Numbered from the stretch's first letter, positions 11,517 through 23,900 are shown. The stretch: DNA of 64,000 bases from Siphonodentalium dalli (GCA_032622095.1 CP136061.1:24678991-24742990); one strand, 5' to 3'. Translations and numbers: made by a program. The notes: a model not told the origin generated them from the sequence alone.

Positions 11517-11916
11517 TTAACCCTTTACCCAACAAACCGGCCAAAACCGGCCAAATAAAGCTGCAACAGCCTAAATTAGCTTGGGTCTGTCTCAATAGAA
11601 CCATACAAATATGGATATCATTGGAATCGGCTCCTTGACCGCATTGTGATAGTTACAGTTATGCCCTGTGCCAATGCATTCTCTTACATATGCGAGTCGA
11701 CCATAGGTCGCCTCGCATATATAAGAGAATGCATTGGCCTAAAAAAAATCTTTTTTTAACACTTTTTACCATTTTTTCTTACATTCTTTAACAATTTTAT
11801 AATTTTTAATGTGTTAAGCCAATGCATTCTCTTATATATGCGAGGCGACCTATGGTCGACTCGCATATATAAGAGAATGCATTGGCACAGGACCCTTCTG
11901 TTGGGTAAAGGGTTAA
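11517..11916 (+). repeat. Family A MITE, two-palindrome copy
   Basis: TTAA flanks both CCCTTTACCC-type termini. The unique arm, two palindromes and the AT loop with TTACATTCTTTAACAATTT are all present. It is one of the most complete copies and serves as the reference for the unbroken loop when judging the insertion at 38.0-39.6 kb. Confidence 0.88.
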
Positions 11917-12137
11917 TAGCTAATATAAAACAAAAAACAATTTTATAAATGAACAAAAATAAAAAAAGGAGGAAAACAAATCTTAACTCAAAAACTGTAA
12001 TTGCAATCCTAATAGATGCACCCATAATTGTTTCCCTTGTACGAATACCTGAAGAAACGGAGGTCAAGGGAACACAACTCATACAAAAGTTCTGACTCGC
12101 ATGTATGGCATAAGTGTTTAAAAAGACAACATTTTGT

Positions 12138-12164
12138 CCCCCCCCCCCCCCCCCCCCCCCCCCC
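12138..12164. repeat. Poly(C) tract, 27 C
   Basis: A pure run of 27 C. Shorter C or G runs occur at about 6735-6747, 12307-12318, 40430-40438 and 47682-47700. The Gly-rich and Pro-rich open frames here are read from this tract and are not genes. Confidence 0.95.
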
Positions 12165-12957
12165 ACATGAAAATTTTAAGGCCTTGCTAGGAATAAAATC
12201 ATATATAACTAAGAATAGTTCGCTTTCATGCCATGTTCTATTTATGTTAACATATACGTGAAACACATTGTCATTTTATGTATAATAAAAGGGAACTATT
12301 TGTGGTGCAAGTAACCCCCCCCCCCCCCATTTGAGGCAAAGAGGGGTTATTATTTATTCCTGATTTGAATTTGCATTTAGTAAAGTCTACCATACTACTT
12401 ATGTTTGATGTTCAGCTTTATTCATTACTATTAAAATGAGATTATCTGAAAAGTTGCCTCCGTGACCTAGATAGGCATTAGTTTGTAGCCAGCTGGTCTC
12501 CCCACCCCACCCTGTTGCCTTCATTCAATCTTATATAAGATGTGTTGCAGGGGAACAATGACATATTATTTGAGAACAGCCCATCACACCCCTGGTGTCC
12601 CTCACAGATTGGGTGCTAATTATTCAGTAACAAGTTTTCTCCCTGGGGTGCCTCCCCCTAATGGCTTCTGCAGGAACACATATAATAGGTTGGAGTCCAT
12701 TTCAATAGAGTTGAAATTCACCAGAATGTGACCAGATTTCTTTCCTGTGGAGATTCTTGGCAACAGTATATTGTAAGACATTCTAAATGAAAGGATTTGT
12801 TGTTTATAGTTCCATTGTTGGTGACTAGGAATACTAGAAACAAAATTAACATTGTCATTAGTCATGACATTGAATGTAAGAAAAATGTTCAACCATTATC
12901 ACTAATATATATTTTATTGGAGGTTCAAATGAGTTATGTCCATTTAAATACAATACA

Positions 12958-13357
12958 TAAGGATGTCCTCAAAGGTTGAATTTAGTGACACTATCCCACA
13001 CAACGAGCTAGCATCACCAAATTCACCCTCTGGTGACCTCATTCTGCTTGGGGAAGTATCTATAGTCTCAATTTAACATTTGTTTTAGTTACTTTTTTCC
13101 CTTGTGTTCAGTTTCTATATCTCCTAATTTGCAGAAGATAAAATGCATAATCGAGGTGACTAATGGGTGAACTTCACCAACTTCAACTGAGATATTTAAA
13201 TCTGATCCTAGGTCTCCCATAGCAGTTGAGGCTTAAGCAGAGTGAGGTCCCCAGAGGGTGAATTTGGTGGTGCTATCCAGCACAGATAGTATCACTAATT
13301 CACCCTTTGGGACCTCATTATGCAAATATCAGACACACTATATCCAGACTTACTCTG
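12958..13357. repeat. Family E element, long form
   Basis: It begins with a degraded CAAAGGTTGAATTTAGTGAC palindrome half and runs through CCTAATTTGCAGAAGATAAAAT, GGTGACTAATGGGTGAAC and CTAGGTCTCCCATAGCAGTT to a second GAGGTCCCCAGAGGG palindrome. The right end (CAGACACACTATATCCAGAC) is eroded. This is the long version, in which a central unique region lies between two palindromes. Confidence 0.7.
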
Positions 13358-13375
13358 AAATGAACTCAGTATGAG

Positions 13376-14366
13376 CAGGCCTCAGCTTGCAGGTTGAGAA
13401 TAGGGAGAAGTGACTTCTACCTCTGGCAGAAATAGGGAGAAGTGAGGGAAAAATAGGGAGAAGTGAGAGACTGGAGAATAATTTCATCTGATAATTTATT
13501 TAATATGTATAGGTTAAACAAACGAAAAAAACATTATCATGGAAAAAGTAATATAGATTGTTTATATCATGCCACAATTAACGGCCTTGAGTCCTTGACA
13601 TCGACTACCGAGTGTCTCTAAAATCACTGAATTATTGGGAATAAAATTACGATTTTCCGGTTATGGATCACGTTTTATTTCGAACAAGGCAATACAACGA
13701 TTAAAACTTTATTTGCACACTATAAAATGGTGCTCTCGGATAATTTTGTCGCCAAATATATTCAGTAACATCAGGTAACATCGGATAATTTAAAGGGAGT
13801 ACGTATTGGTTGGCGATTATGTTTGAGGCCCGTTCGATTAGCGTTCTGTTATTGCTTAAAAACATGGAATACCACAAAGACGGAAACGGAACTAAAACAA
13901 ACAAAACGTTTAAATCGGCAATATAATAATAATTTGAGTCGGTCGGGATGAGCAGAAACCAACACTTTATTAAGTATGACCAAAACGGAAGGCTTCTTTG
14001 TTTGATATATTATAATCCTTGTCTGGACATTGAAGACCGCATTTAATTACTCAACGCTGTTAAACAAAAGGAGTCGACCTTGTGTCAACATTTTGTCCCT
14101 GTTTGACTCACAGGCGATATATTCATAATTGATTTGTAACACTATAGCATGCATGGCTTATCGCTTGCTACAGCCCTAGGCTAATTTCGGGTTTTATCTT
14201 TTGAATAGGGAGATTTCGTTTCCCAATCGGGAGTATGCACTGGAGAAATGACACAAAATCGGGAGACTCCCGACGAAATCGGAAGGCGACTTCACTTCTC
14301 CCTGGCGCGACACTAAGGCGTCGAGGGCGACTATTTCGCCCTACTCGCCTGGTAAGCTGAGGCCTG
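13376..14366. mobile_element. Non-autonomous hAT-like element, 991 bp
   Basis: The ends are CAGGCCTCAGCTTGC and GTAAGCTGAGGCCTG, flanked by exact 8-bp copies AGTATGAG (13368-13375 and 14367-14374). An 8-bp duplication with CA...TG ends is the hAT signature. The inside has several GGGAGAAGTG motifs at the left and GGGAGACTCCCG and CTTCACTTCTCCC at the right, probably subterminal transposase sites. No transposase frame is seen; the 67-aa reverse frame at 13701-13904 resembles nothing I know. Confidence 0.85.
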
Positions 14367-14453
14367 AGTATGAGTACAGTATCCCTCGGGTCCTGTTTTA
14401 AGAAGTTTTAATTCACAGGTGACTGCACACACTTGAAAGATAACATAAGACTA

Positions 14454-14612
14454 AATACAGTAATGTCCTAAATAATCGACCCCTAAACCATGGAAATATG
14501 GCTTGCTGCCTTTCATCGAAAAGACTTTGGTGAGAGCTTTCCGATGAATGGTAACAAGCCATATTTCCAACTAAATCCTTAAAGGGTCATACATATATTT
14601 CAGGCACTACTG
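14454..14612. repeat. Family P palindromic MITE, degraded
   Basis: It starts TACAGTAATGTCCTAAATAA, passes ATGGCTTGCTGCC and its complement GCAACAAGCC-like arm, and ends near CACTACTGTA. It is shorter and more mutated than the copies at 26509 and 31287. Confidence 0.65.
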
Positions 14613-14639
14613 TAAATGTGTGAATACCATTTTGTCAAG

Positions 14640-17045
14640 ATATTTAGAGTGATAATATATCTTGATAATTTGTCCTCTATTGAGAACTTCTGGTCAATTT
14701 ACTCAAGTCTGGAGCTTATTAGGTGCTTCCATTCATGTAGGCTGTTCAACCAGGATTACTGGACATAACACCATCATTTTTCTCCTCAAATCTGGAAGAA
14801 AAAAAATTCACCAAGTATTTTTACAAACTGTAATAATAATAATTTACCTGTTTTGTAAGAGATTTAAAGACTGATTCAATACTGGGTACAAAACATCGAT
14901 ATACATGTATGTGTATGCAATCAGTTTATATATATATATTTTTTTTGTGCAGATTTCAAAATTCTGTGCATTTCAATTGTGAGCACATATTCCAATACTA
15001 GTAACATATCATCTGGACATGTGTTTAGAAGTTTGGTATGAATTCACCCCATAGCAAACACTTAAAATATGACATAAGACTGAATAAATGTGTGAATGGG
15101 TTTCTGCTCAAGAGATTTAGAGTAGGTGATAATATCTAATGCCAAGTGACAGTTTATCCCCCCTATTGAGAACTTCTGGTCAATTTACTGGAGTCTGGAG
15201 ACTGTTAGTGGCTTCCCTTTCATGTGGGCTCTTCATCCAGAATTACTGGACATAACATTGGTATTTTTCTCCTCAATCTGGATATTAAAAAAATTTTCAG
15301 CTGGTATTTTCATATCACATTTACTGTTAATCATTATTTAACTGTTTTGTCAGAGAACAACTGATTCGACAATGGGTACAAAACAGCAGCATATATGGGT
15401 TCAAACATTCTATATTTCTTGATTTTCTTGCAGATTTCGAACCTGGATGCAATTGGATTATTTTTCGCTCCATTTTAATTAAATTGAAGTACAAACAAAT
15501 TCAGTTACAAGTAAGGTGACCCTCTGGACATGTGTTTAAAAGCTAAAGGGACAGGTGGCTTTCATTGTAGGTAATAATTTAGAAATAACATCAAATTGTG
15601 ATAATTTCCTCAAAAATATACTAATAGATAGAATAATGATGAAATGAATGCGATATTAATCACAAAACGTGCTTTGTGTCAGAGAAAATGCAGGTCTAGT
15701 GTTGTTTAGTTTCTCGCAAAAAGCGCAGTGAATTGTTTATAAGCAGAGTCACGATATTGCATCATTTCCTTATTTAGAATCGTGCACCTTATACATCAGT
15801 TGTAAAACCCCTAATTTGGTGCATTTACAACTCGCAATGCTATCATAGTAAATTCTTTATTTGGTATGTATTACCATATATAGGTTAGGAGAAAATACTA
15901 ACTGGATTGAAAAATATTCACCTCTTTGCAAAAACAATTATATTATGTACATGTTTTCTAGCTGATCATTTCCCAATCATGAATAACGTGGATTAGCTGG
16001 ATTTGAACTGACAGCGGGTAGAATGGGTCGATGAAAATAAAATTTGGTATGATTTGAATGCGATTGTTGATGGCGCCAATAATTTTATCTTCGGCTTCAA
16101 CAGCGTAACGGGCCATTTTCATTGGACGATCTAGTTCCGAGTGTTTGTCTATAAACAAATGGTTATGTAACAATTTTTTATGTTTGTTTTCATAACAAAG
16201 CATATAAACGTGACACAAACATGCAATGTACATGATATTTATGATTGGTATAAGAACAACATCTGTCTATTATATATTATTCTTTCTGTTTATGGCAGTT
16301 TTAGCAGATGTGACTATTTTATCAGCTATTCCCAACCCAAAGGCCACCCATATCTTTAATTGTAAATTCACCCACTTGAAATATGACATAAGATATAAAT
16401 GTGTGAATAGGTTTTTGCTCAAGTGCTCCAGAGATCTAGAGGATAGTGATAAGATCTCTTGACAGTGTGTCCTCCATTGAGAACTTCTGGTCAATTTACT
16501 CAGGTGCTTCCATTCATGTAGGCTGTTCATCCAGGATTACTGGACATAACACCATCATTTTTCTCCTCAAATCTGGAAGAAAAAAAATTCACCAAGTATT
16601 TTTACAAACTGTAATAATAATAATTTACCTGTTTTGTAAGAGATTTAAAGACTGATTCAATACTGGGTACAAAACATCGATATACATGTATGTGTATGCA
16701 ATCAGTTTATATATATATTTTTTTTGTGTGCAGATTTCAAAATTCTGTGCATTTCAATTGTGAGCACATATTCCAATACTAGTAACATATCATCTGGACA
16801 TGTGTTTAGAAGTTTGGTATGAATTCACCCCATAGCAAACACTTAAAATATGACATAAGACTGAATAAATGTGTGAATAGGTTTTTGTTCAAGTGCTCCG
16901 GAGATCTAGAGGATAGTGATAAGATCTCTTGACAGTGTGTCCTCCATTGAGAACTTCTGGTCAATTTACTCATGTCTGGAGCTTATTAGTTGCTTTCATT
17001 CATCAAGGCTTTACATCCAGGATAACCGAACATAACACCCCCTGT
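14640..17045. repeat. Tandem array of about 400-bp units with a recent 1.8-kb duplication
   Basis: The phrase TTGAGAACTTCTGGTCAATTT recurs near 14680, 15170, 16477 and 16947, followed each time by CCAGGATTACTGGACATAAC or a variant. The segment about 14721-15095 is almost base-identical to 16502-16876 at a constant offset of 1781 bp, while the other copies are clearly diverged. The 70-aa frames ending KIHQVFLQTVIIIIYLFCKR are identical only because the DNA was duplicated. The unique spacer at 15550-16380 shows no gene I can name. Confidence 0.8.
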
Positions 17046-17652
17046 CCCTAACAATGGGAGTCTGTCCTATGATTGTCCTATCTAATGGATCTGAAGGGGC
17101 CCTTACAGATCTTACACATCGGAAAATGTTTGAAGATTGAAAAGATTGCGATCTTTGAGCATTTGGTTTAAAATTGTCTAATTTGATGATGGAGAATGTG
17201 ATGTAACTATGTATCTTTAATTTAGTGAGGTGTAAGTACCCCAGTGATTATTTAAGAGGACAACATACAGAGCAAGACACATGCTTCTTATTCACAATGC
17301 ATGTGCCCTTCAGCACTAAAAAGTTGGGTCACCAACTCTTAAAAGTGAAGGGTCACCTGCTCCTAATCAGGGAATATAGTTATATGTAGGGATGGGGGAC
17401 AAACACTGATGTGTGAGGGCCCCTGGGTGTAGACTTTGGCAGGAAACTTTCCATATTGCAAATAAATGTGGAGCATGCAGCATTTGTTTGGTCCTCCTGT
17501 GGGGGCACACTTGTCAGTCATTTTTATGATTCATATTAAAAATGGTAAAAAAAAATACTGCATACTATATACAGGTATTTCAGTGAATAAACTGCTTGTG
17601 CTCTTCAGCATTGAAAAGTTGGGTATCCAACACCAAAAAGTTATTTCGGACA
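17046..17652. other. Intron 5 stretch, nothing recognised
   Basis: No repeat boundary, RNA or coding signal is evident. The frame at 17466-17690 runs into the family E element and is chance. Confidence 0.4.
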
Positions 17653-18333
17653 CAAGCCTTGAAATAGTGTGTCTGACAATTGCAGAATGAGTTCCCCAGA
17701 GGGTGAATTTAGTGACGCTATTCCGCAGTGCGGGATAGCATCACTAAATTCACCCGCTGGGGACCTCATTCTGCATGACCTCATCTGCTATGGGAGACAT
17801 AGACTCAGATTGAAGTTCCCAAATTGTGAATATTGTGATGTACACCCATTGGGAACCTTGATTAAGCAATTATGTGTCGTCTGCCAATTTGGGGATATAT
17901 AGAAACTACACTAAAAAAGAAATAGAATCTATGTGAAGAGAAAATTTTATTATAAAGAAACTTCGCAGAGAAGATGAGGCCTAAGCAGAATGAGGTCCCC
18001 AGCGGCTGAATTTAGTGACGCTATCCTGCACGGGGACTTCAGTCTGCTTAGGCCTCAACTCCTATGGGAGACAACGATCAGATTGAAGTTCACAGTTGAA
18101 GTTGATGTTCACCCATTAGTCTCCTCGATTATGCATTTTATCTTCTGCAAATTAGGGGATATAGAAACTGAACAGAAAGGAAAAAGTAACTAAAAAATGT
18201 CAATTTAGGACTATAGATTCTATCAAGAAGATGATACATAAGAGTGAGGTGTCCAGAGAGTGAATTTGGTGATGCTAGCCTGCTGTGCTAAATTCACCCA
18301 CTGGGGACCTCATTCTGCAAATGGCAAGGCTTG
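17653..18333. repeat. Family E element, full-length long form (681 bp)
   Basis: It starts CAAGCCTTGAAATAGTGTG and ends GCAAATGGCAAGGCTTG. The flanks TTCGGACA and TTCATACA agree at 6 of 8 positions, consistent with an old 8-bp target duplication. It holds three AGAATGAG/CTCATTCT palindrome blocks separated by the ATAGAAACT...AGAAGATGAGGCCTAAG unit. It is a good reference for the family layout. Confidence 0.75.
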
Positions 18334-18354
18334 TTCATACATGAGCAGTGAAAC

Positions 18355-18475
18355 ATCATAACCAAGCCTTGATATAGTAAGTCTGACATAACCCCAGAGG
18401 GTGGATTGGTTATGCTAGCCCGCTGTGTGGGGTGGCATCACTAAATTCACCCTCGGGGGACCTCATCAGTGGTGC
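18355..18475. repeat. Family E fragment
   Basis: AAGCCTTGATATAGTAAGTC and one CAGAGGG/CCCTCGGGG palindrome are present; the right terminus is lost. Confidence 0.65.
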
Positions 18476-18479
18476 TTTA

Positions 18480-19430
18480 GTATAGAAAGTGTTAATATAC
18501 TTTTTGATGATTGTTTTTTTTCTTCACATGAGCCCACTTGGAAGGCCTTGAATCCATTTAAAATACTAATGAATGGCAAAATTTACAAAAATAAAGCAAA
18601 CTGAAAGATAATGATTCACCTTGTTAATCACCACACAGGATTGGACTTAGAAGTAAATAAATTCCCCACTGATGTTTAACAGGATCTAACCTGTGAATAC
18701 TAACTTTAGACCCCTAATGAGCAGAATGACAAATTGCCCCATTTTTGTATTTGGCAGCTCATAAAAATGCAATATAATTGTTACTCTGATCTTCTGAACC
18801 AACACATATATCATGGCTGTGTATCTCAACCATGTTTATACTCCCAGCCACTGTTATCTTGATTAATACATTTATTACCCCTGTACCCCATAGATAACAT
18901 TGATACAGATCTCTATATAGAAACAGGCCCCCTTGTCTGGGTCCCCTGGGGTGGATTTTGTGTGGGTCACATGGTGTTTGTTGTTATAATATGGGAGGCT
19001 GGTGTGGAGACAGGCTAGTGACATAACCCCCTGTTGTGATTTATGTCTCCCTTTGGGGTCATTTTTTCTCATTTCATTGTTTTTCATACCATTAGCAGGC
19101 AGCCCTCCACAAAAGCATGAATGCCATACAAACATATTTATAAAAGGTAGCACCATTCAGATTCCAAAGTGAAAAACACAAATGCAAAAAGTTATAAAAA
19201 ATTGGAAATAAATGTTATTAAAAGAGAAATTGTATTGCATTTAAAAAGTTACTAAAATAAAAAAAATTGCAAAGTTCCTTTTACTGACATTTGTCATGGG
19301 TGCCAAAATGAACCAAGGGCAGGGGGGGGCATAAATACTGAATAGTCCAAATTTGTGCATGTTTCCATTGGGGGCGGGGCGGGCAGTACAGATATTACTC
19401 TTCCAGTCTCCAGCATCCCTATGTAATGAC
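18480..19430. other. Intron 5 stretch, nothing recognised
   Basis: AT-rich with two short G-rich runs (19319-19330 and 19369-19384). The reverse frames 18875-19156 and 19241-19468 have no recognisable domain or splice context. Confidence 0.4.
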
Positions 19431-19439
19431 AGGAAATGC

Positions 19440-19641
19440 ACTCTTATATGAAATAGATTCATTCTCACATATATAAGACAATACGTTGGCCTAACAATAT
19501 TTAACTTGACCTAGTGAGCCAATGTGTTCTCTTATACATGTATATGCGAGGCACCCTGTGGGAGACTCGCATATATAAGAGAATGCACTGACACAGGATC
19601 TTTAATGCTGCACCAAGCAGCTCCCATCATGAAAGCGTTAA
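19440..19641 (-). repeat. Family B MITE, left end eroded
   Basis: It has two diverged palindromes around the loop GGCCTAACAATATTTAACTT, then GATCTTTAATGCTGCACCA and the end CTCCCATCATGAAAGCGTTAA. The left TTAA is not recognisable. Confidence 0.7.
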
Positions 19642-20089
19642 GTTTGAATATTGAAGTAAATTCAATCTGGCTGAATAAACGATAAATTCTTTTTTAGTAT
19701 TTCTTGGGTTGAAATGCACTCCGTTGATGTCATGACGTTTGCCTCAACCATGAAACCATAATTATAAGATAAAATGATCATCACACATGACAAAACAAGC
19801 CCTGTATGTGTTACCTTGTAAAGGGTTAAAGTGTGTAAAAAAAATTGTTTTAATAGCATTATTTTCTACTTTTAAAATTTGCTCATGTTCAGTATTGCTT
19901 GATTTCCTAAAATGGTGTCCTTCTCTGGAAAAACTGCCCTTTGCCCTCCGAGGCTTCATTCGTCTGTGTGTGTGTGACCATATAATGCGAGTGTCCCTCA
20001 TAGGCTTTTATCATCTCTGTGTGTATGACTATAATGCATGTATCTTGCATTTCTCCATTAAGTCACCATCACCATTGGAATCTTAAGTG

Positions 20090-20370
20090 ATGATTCAATG
20101 CATGCTGCCTGGTCAACTGCCTGTTGTTGTTGAGTCACTTTTAGGGTCTTGTTGGATGAAATATGGCTTGACACAGGCCACCCACGGTGACTTATTTACT
20201 CCTGGGAGCCATTCTTTTTCATGACTAATTATCCAGACTTATCTAATTTAACATTTTATTGCTGTCCACATGCCATGTCTGGTATGCTTTGAGTGACCTG
20301 GAGGGGGTGGGGATGATAAACTTGTCAGCTGTGGACAGGGAAACAACCTCACCACTGTGTGGCTGATTTA
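20090..20370. other. Unique stretch of intron 5, possible regulatory DNA
   Basis: Unlike its surroundings this 280 bp has no MITE and a more even base composition. It contains TGAGTCA (AP-1 type) near 20133. The regulatory role is a guess from composition only. Confidence 0.2.
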
Positions 20371-20376
20371 CGATTA

Positions 20377-20541
20377 TTAACCCTTCCATGACGGGAGGTG
20401 CGATGGTGCAGCATTAATGATCCTGTGTCAGTGCATTCTCATATATGTGAGTCTCCCATAGAGAGCCTCGCATATATAAGAGAATGCATTGGCACAGGGT
20501 ATTTGCAAAATTTCAGGAAGCTCCAGTCATGAAATGGTTAA
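20377..20541 (+). repeat. Family B MITE, single-palindrome copy
   Basis: It runs TTAACCCTTCCATGACGGGA to TCCAGTCATGAAATGGTTAA with TTAA at both ends. One palindrome (GTGCATTCTCATATATGTGA and complement) fills the centre. The copy is compact and complete. Confidence 0.8.
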
Positions 20542-21227
20542 CCCTTCGATTATTGAATTTATTCTTTCCTTCATCAAAAGTTATAATTGAAATTGTCCGT
20601 AAAATAATATTTCTCCAGTTAAATTACCTAGGCTAGAATATTGCGAGGAATTTTGTAATATTCATAGTGACCTGAAAACCAGGTCTAACCAATTTATTTA
20701 TATGATATATGAAGACACTCTTGTCTTGGTGGCTACAAAATGTCTTCAAGAGAGTGTTTTCAGTTGATTCAGTAACATGATGTCCCTGTGAAGGATATTC
20801 CACATATGTTTTACCATGAATTTAATCACGAATAATTTCCTTTTGTTAGATAAAATATTTATGATTATATTATGCATTTATATCTTAATTATAGTTGACA
20901 TTTTTATATAGTTTTGTTAATATTATTTTAATATATATTTTTTTTTCTTCACAGTAGAATTTTGTTGTATAGTTTTGTTAATAATATTTATATATATTTT
21001 TCTTCACAGTATTATTTTGTTAATATTATATTGATATATATATGTTTTTCTTAGTAGAAATTTGTAGATTTTTTAACACTGAGAGATGATGCCTGAAGAG
21101 TAATTAGAGTTCAACCCTGGAAGTCACTCGATGTTGGACTTTTATCTCAAATTTGTCAGATGGAATAATAATCTTTTGAAGGAGTAGTACTGTGTAAATG
21201 TGCTTTTGATCCCCATTCTGTGTCGAA
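20542..21227. other. Intron 5 stretch with a T-rich tandem repeat
   Basis: At 20905-21055 the phrase TAGTTTTGTTAATATTAT with TATATATTTTTCTTCACAGT recurs three times at about 65 bp. Each copy has TTCTTCACAG, a decoy acceptor-like sequence, but no open exon follows. Confidence 0.6.
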
Positions 21228-21476
21228 TATCCCTTCCATGACTGGAGCTTCCTGAAATTAAAAAAAAAAAACCCTGTGCCAATGCATTATCTTATAAATG
21301 CGAGTCTCGCATATATAAGAGAATTAATTGGCCTAACAATATTTACCTAGACATAAGCCAGTGCATTCTCTTAGATATGCGAGGTTCACTATGGGAGACT
21401 CGCATATATGAGATAATGCACTGGCACATGATCTTTAATGCTGCACCAGCAGAGCTCCTGTCTTGAAAGGGATACA
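21228..21476 (+). repeat. Family B MITE, two-palindrome copy
   Basis: CCCTTCCATGACTGGAGCTT at the left and GAGCTCCTGTCTTGAAAGGG at the right are inverted repeats. The flanking TTAA has mutated to ATAT-like sequence. Two palindromes and the loop CCTAACAATATTTACC are present. Confidence 0.75.
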
Positions 21477-21814
21477 CACTGAGTTTTAAATCTAAAATCT
21501 TGAATCGATTTTTGAAAAAAAATGAATACTGCTAACAACATTCTAAGCACACATACAGTTGAATTTTAAACTAGAAAATTATTGGAGAATAATCTAGATT
21601 TTGTCTGGGAATATACTTCATTGAAATAATTTGTTTTCTATTATAAGATCGATGCGTATATTACATACTTGACTCCATATGTTATAGCACTGGTTGAATT
21701 GTATAACTTTTTGGCATCACACTCTCTAATAATATAATATTTCTCCTGTCATAGTCAGATATTCCTCTGTGTTAACATGATAACTGATTAGTGGAGTGGC
21801 TTGGTATTTAGATG

Positions 21815-22072
21815 ATCGGAAACATTCCAGCTTCCTCGAAGTTTGCGAAAGCCCTGTGCTAATAGATTCTCTTATATAAGTGAGTCTCCCATAAGGAGCC
21901 CCGCATATATAAGAGAATACATTGGCCTAACAATATTTACCATGACCTTTTGAGCTGGTGCATTCTCTTATAAAGGCGAGGCTTCCTATGGGAGACTCTC
22001 GTATAGAAGAGAATGCACTGGCACAGGATCTTTATTGCTGCACCAGCACAGATCCTGTCATGAAAGTGTTAA
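21815..22072 (+). repeat. Family B MITE, left end eroded
   Basis: The right end is CCTGTCATGAAAGTGTTAA and the left end reads only CATTCCAGCTTCC. Both palindromes are present with more mismatches than average, so this is an older copy. Confidence 0.7.
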
Positions 22073-22287
22073 TGGACAAAGTCAACATATGCCTGAAGAA
22101 CTACCTTTTACTGTATATTAGTGTTTATTTCGGATGACGTTTTTGGCTCATTCCCTCGTAAGTTTTATGTCAAACACAGAGGAATTTTGGACTACTTGTG
22201 TGATTGATTTAGATACTTTAGTTTTTATTGTGTGAGAACCTTTTGCACTAATGAATCTTGCTCTTTCCCACCCACCTCCCCTCACAG

Positions 22288-22323
22288 ACCCAGACCAGGA
22301 GAGCTTGGGCTGCACAGATAGTG
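22288..22323 (+). other. Candidate 36-nt microexon
   Basis: A strong pyrimidine tract and CCCCTCACAG precede 36 nt that end AGTG|GTTTGT. Entered in phase 1 from the strong GTATGT donor of exon 5 it reads DPDQESLGCTDSG with no stop. It would leave in phase 1, which gives TGA two codons into exon 6. If read on without splicing it ends GLYHSH and a stop. It is a real-looking acceptor; its use is unproven. Confidence 0.3.
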
Positions 22324-22368
22324 GTTTGTACCATTCTCACTAATTTCTGTTCCATTCTGTGTTATGTT

Positions 22369-23388
22369 TAGATCATACCATGAATATCTACTCCAGCTAC
22401 AGTAATGCCCTAAATTATCGACTCCTTAACCACAGCAGAATTATGGGTAACATTTCAGGATTTAGTCGGAAATATGGCTTGTTGCCATTCATCGGAAAGC
22501 TCTCGCCTGTAGAGATCATTCTCTGTCAATACAAAACCTGGCAACTTTTTGATGTTGTGACATGGAAATGTATAACATTGAAAAAACAGTACAGGTAATA
22601 TTTTTCTTAGTTAATACCTGTTCCTTAATAATGTATTTTACTGTATGTGAAGGTTCCAACTCAAAATTTTACAATTTAAGTGTTTTTATGAGAGATTTTA
22701 CTCTGCAGCACTTACAATCATGGAAATTCTCCCAGGAATTTAGTTCAATGCTTTCTGTGATATCAGCTCACAAAAGTAACAAAAAATCATGTAATCTCGA
22801 GCTGAGGAACTCGTATTAAAGGTACTCAATCCAATTCGATGGTCCCATAAATCAGATTCCAACAACAATTTTTGAAATGCTGCTTCAGTTATCGATTAAT
22901 TGCCCAAAAATAATGCTAACCACTGTCAACTACATGTATAGTATAAAATTGCCCAAAATGTGTTATTTATCAGCATGTTGTTCAACAGAATTTTGCCTTA
23001 TCAACACAAAGCCTCTTGATTTTAGAGTTATCATTCTTCATCCGCAATTTGGTCCGAGACCGTCGGCTCGTTGACTTTTTATTGGGCCACTTATAAGTCT
23101 CGATCGTGAAAAATAATAGATTTTAAAAAATTGATATCTAATAACTCTGAACTTTGATAGGTGGGTTCCTCGACTCGAATCAAATACTTTTTACCCCCAA
23201 ATTCTAATAAATAATAATTGAGGGGCGCTTAATCGGATTATGCATCTATAACAAAGAAATAGATTCCATACCTTGCTTGTTCAATGTTATAAAGTTTCCT
23301 GTCAGGACTTCAAAAAGTTCCCAGTTTTGGAATATAGTCTGTACAGGTGTAGCTATAGTAGAGATTCATGGCATGATCTATGGTTCTA
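22369..23388. mobile_element. Family D element (Mutator-like), broken up by later insertions
   Basis: The left end TAGATCATACCATGAATATC and right end AGATTCATGGCATGATCTA are inverted. A 9-bp direct repeat TGTTATGTT lies at 22360-22368 and 23389-23397, the second copy 8 nt beyond the repeat end. The intact relatives at 46884 and 51021 are about 455 bp; this one is 1.0 kb because half of a family P palindrome (22392-22505) and a dispersed repeat (about 23090-23265, reverse) sit inside. Confidence 0.7.
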
Positions 23389-23486
23389 TGTTATGTTGTT
23401 CTAACTGAATGAGAAACACGAAACAATTCTTCTAGGACTTATATTCATTCAGGTTTATGAGAATACAGTGAACATGAGGATAAACG

Positions 23487-23712
23487 TTAACCCTTCAATG
23501 ACTGGAGCTTCCTGAAATTATGCGAAAACCCTGTGCCAAATGTAGTCTCTTTTATATGCGACTCTCCTATAGGGAGCTTCGCATATATAAGAGAATACAT
23601 TGGCCCAACAATATTTAACTTGACCTGGTAAGCCAGTGCATTCTCTTATATATGTGAGGCTCCCTGTTGGAGACTCGCATATATAAAGGAATGCACTGGC
23701 ACATGATAGATT
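23487..23712 (+). repeat. Family B MITE, right end lost
   Basis: TTAACCCTTCAATGACTGGA opens it, two palindromes follow, and it breaks off after GCACTGGCACATGAT, where a family E fragment begins. Confidence 0.75.
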
Positions 23713-23714
23713 TA

Positions 23715-23900
23715 AGATGGTGATATTCACTCATTAGTCACCTTGTTTATGAACTTTATATCTTCTGCAAATTAGGGGCAATAGAAACTGAAAAGTAACT
23801 AAAAACCATGTTAATTTGAGACTATAGATACTTCTCAGAAGATGAGGCCTAAGCTGTGCGGGGTAACATCACTAAATTCACCTTCTGGGGACCTCATTTG
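23715..23900. repeat. Family E fragment
   Basis: ATATCTTCTGCAAATTAGGGG, AGAAACTGAAAAGTAACTAA and AGAAGATGAGGCCTAAGC, then half a palindrome (CACTAAATTCACCTTCTGGG). Neither terminus is present. Confidence 0.7.

Noticed and set aside
15958-16530. Overlapping frames on both strands in the spacer of the 14.6-17.0-kb array
   Set aside because: No splice sites or family; one runs into the duplicated repeat.
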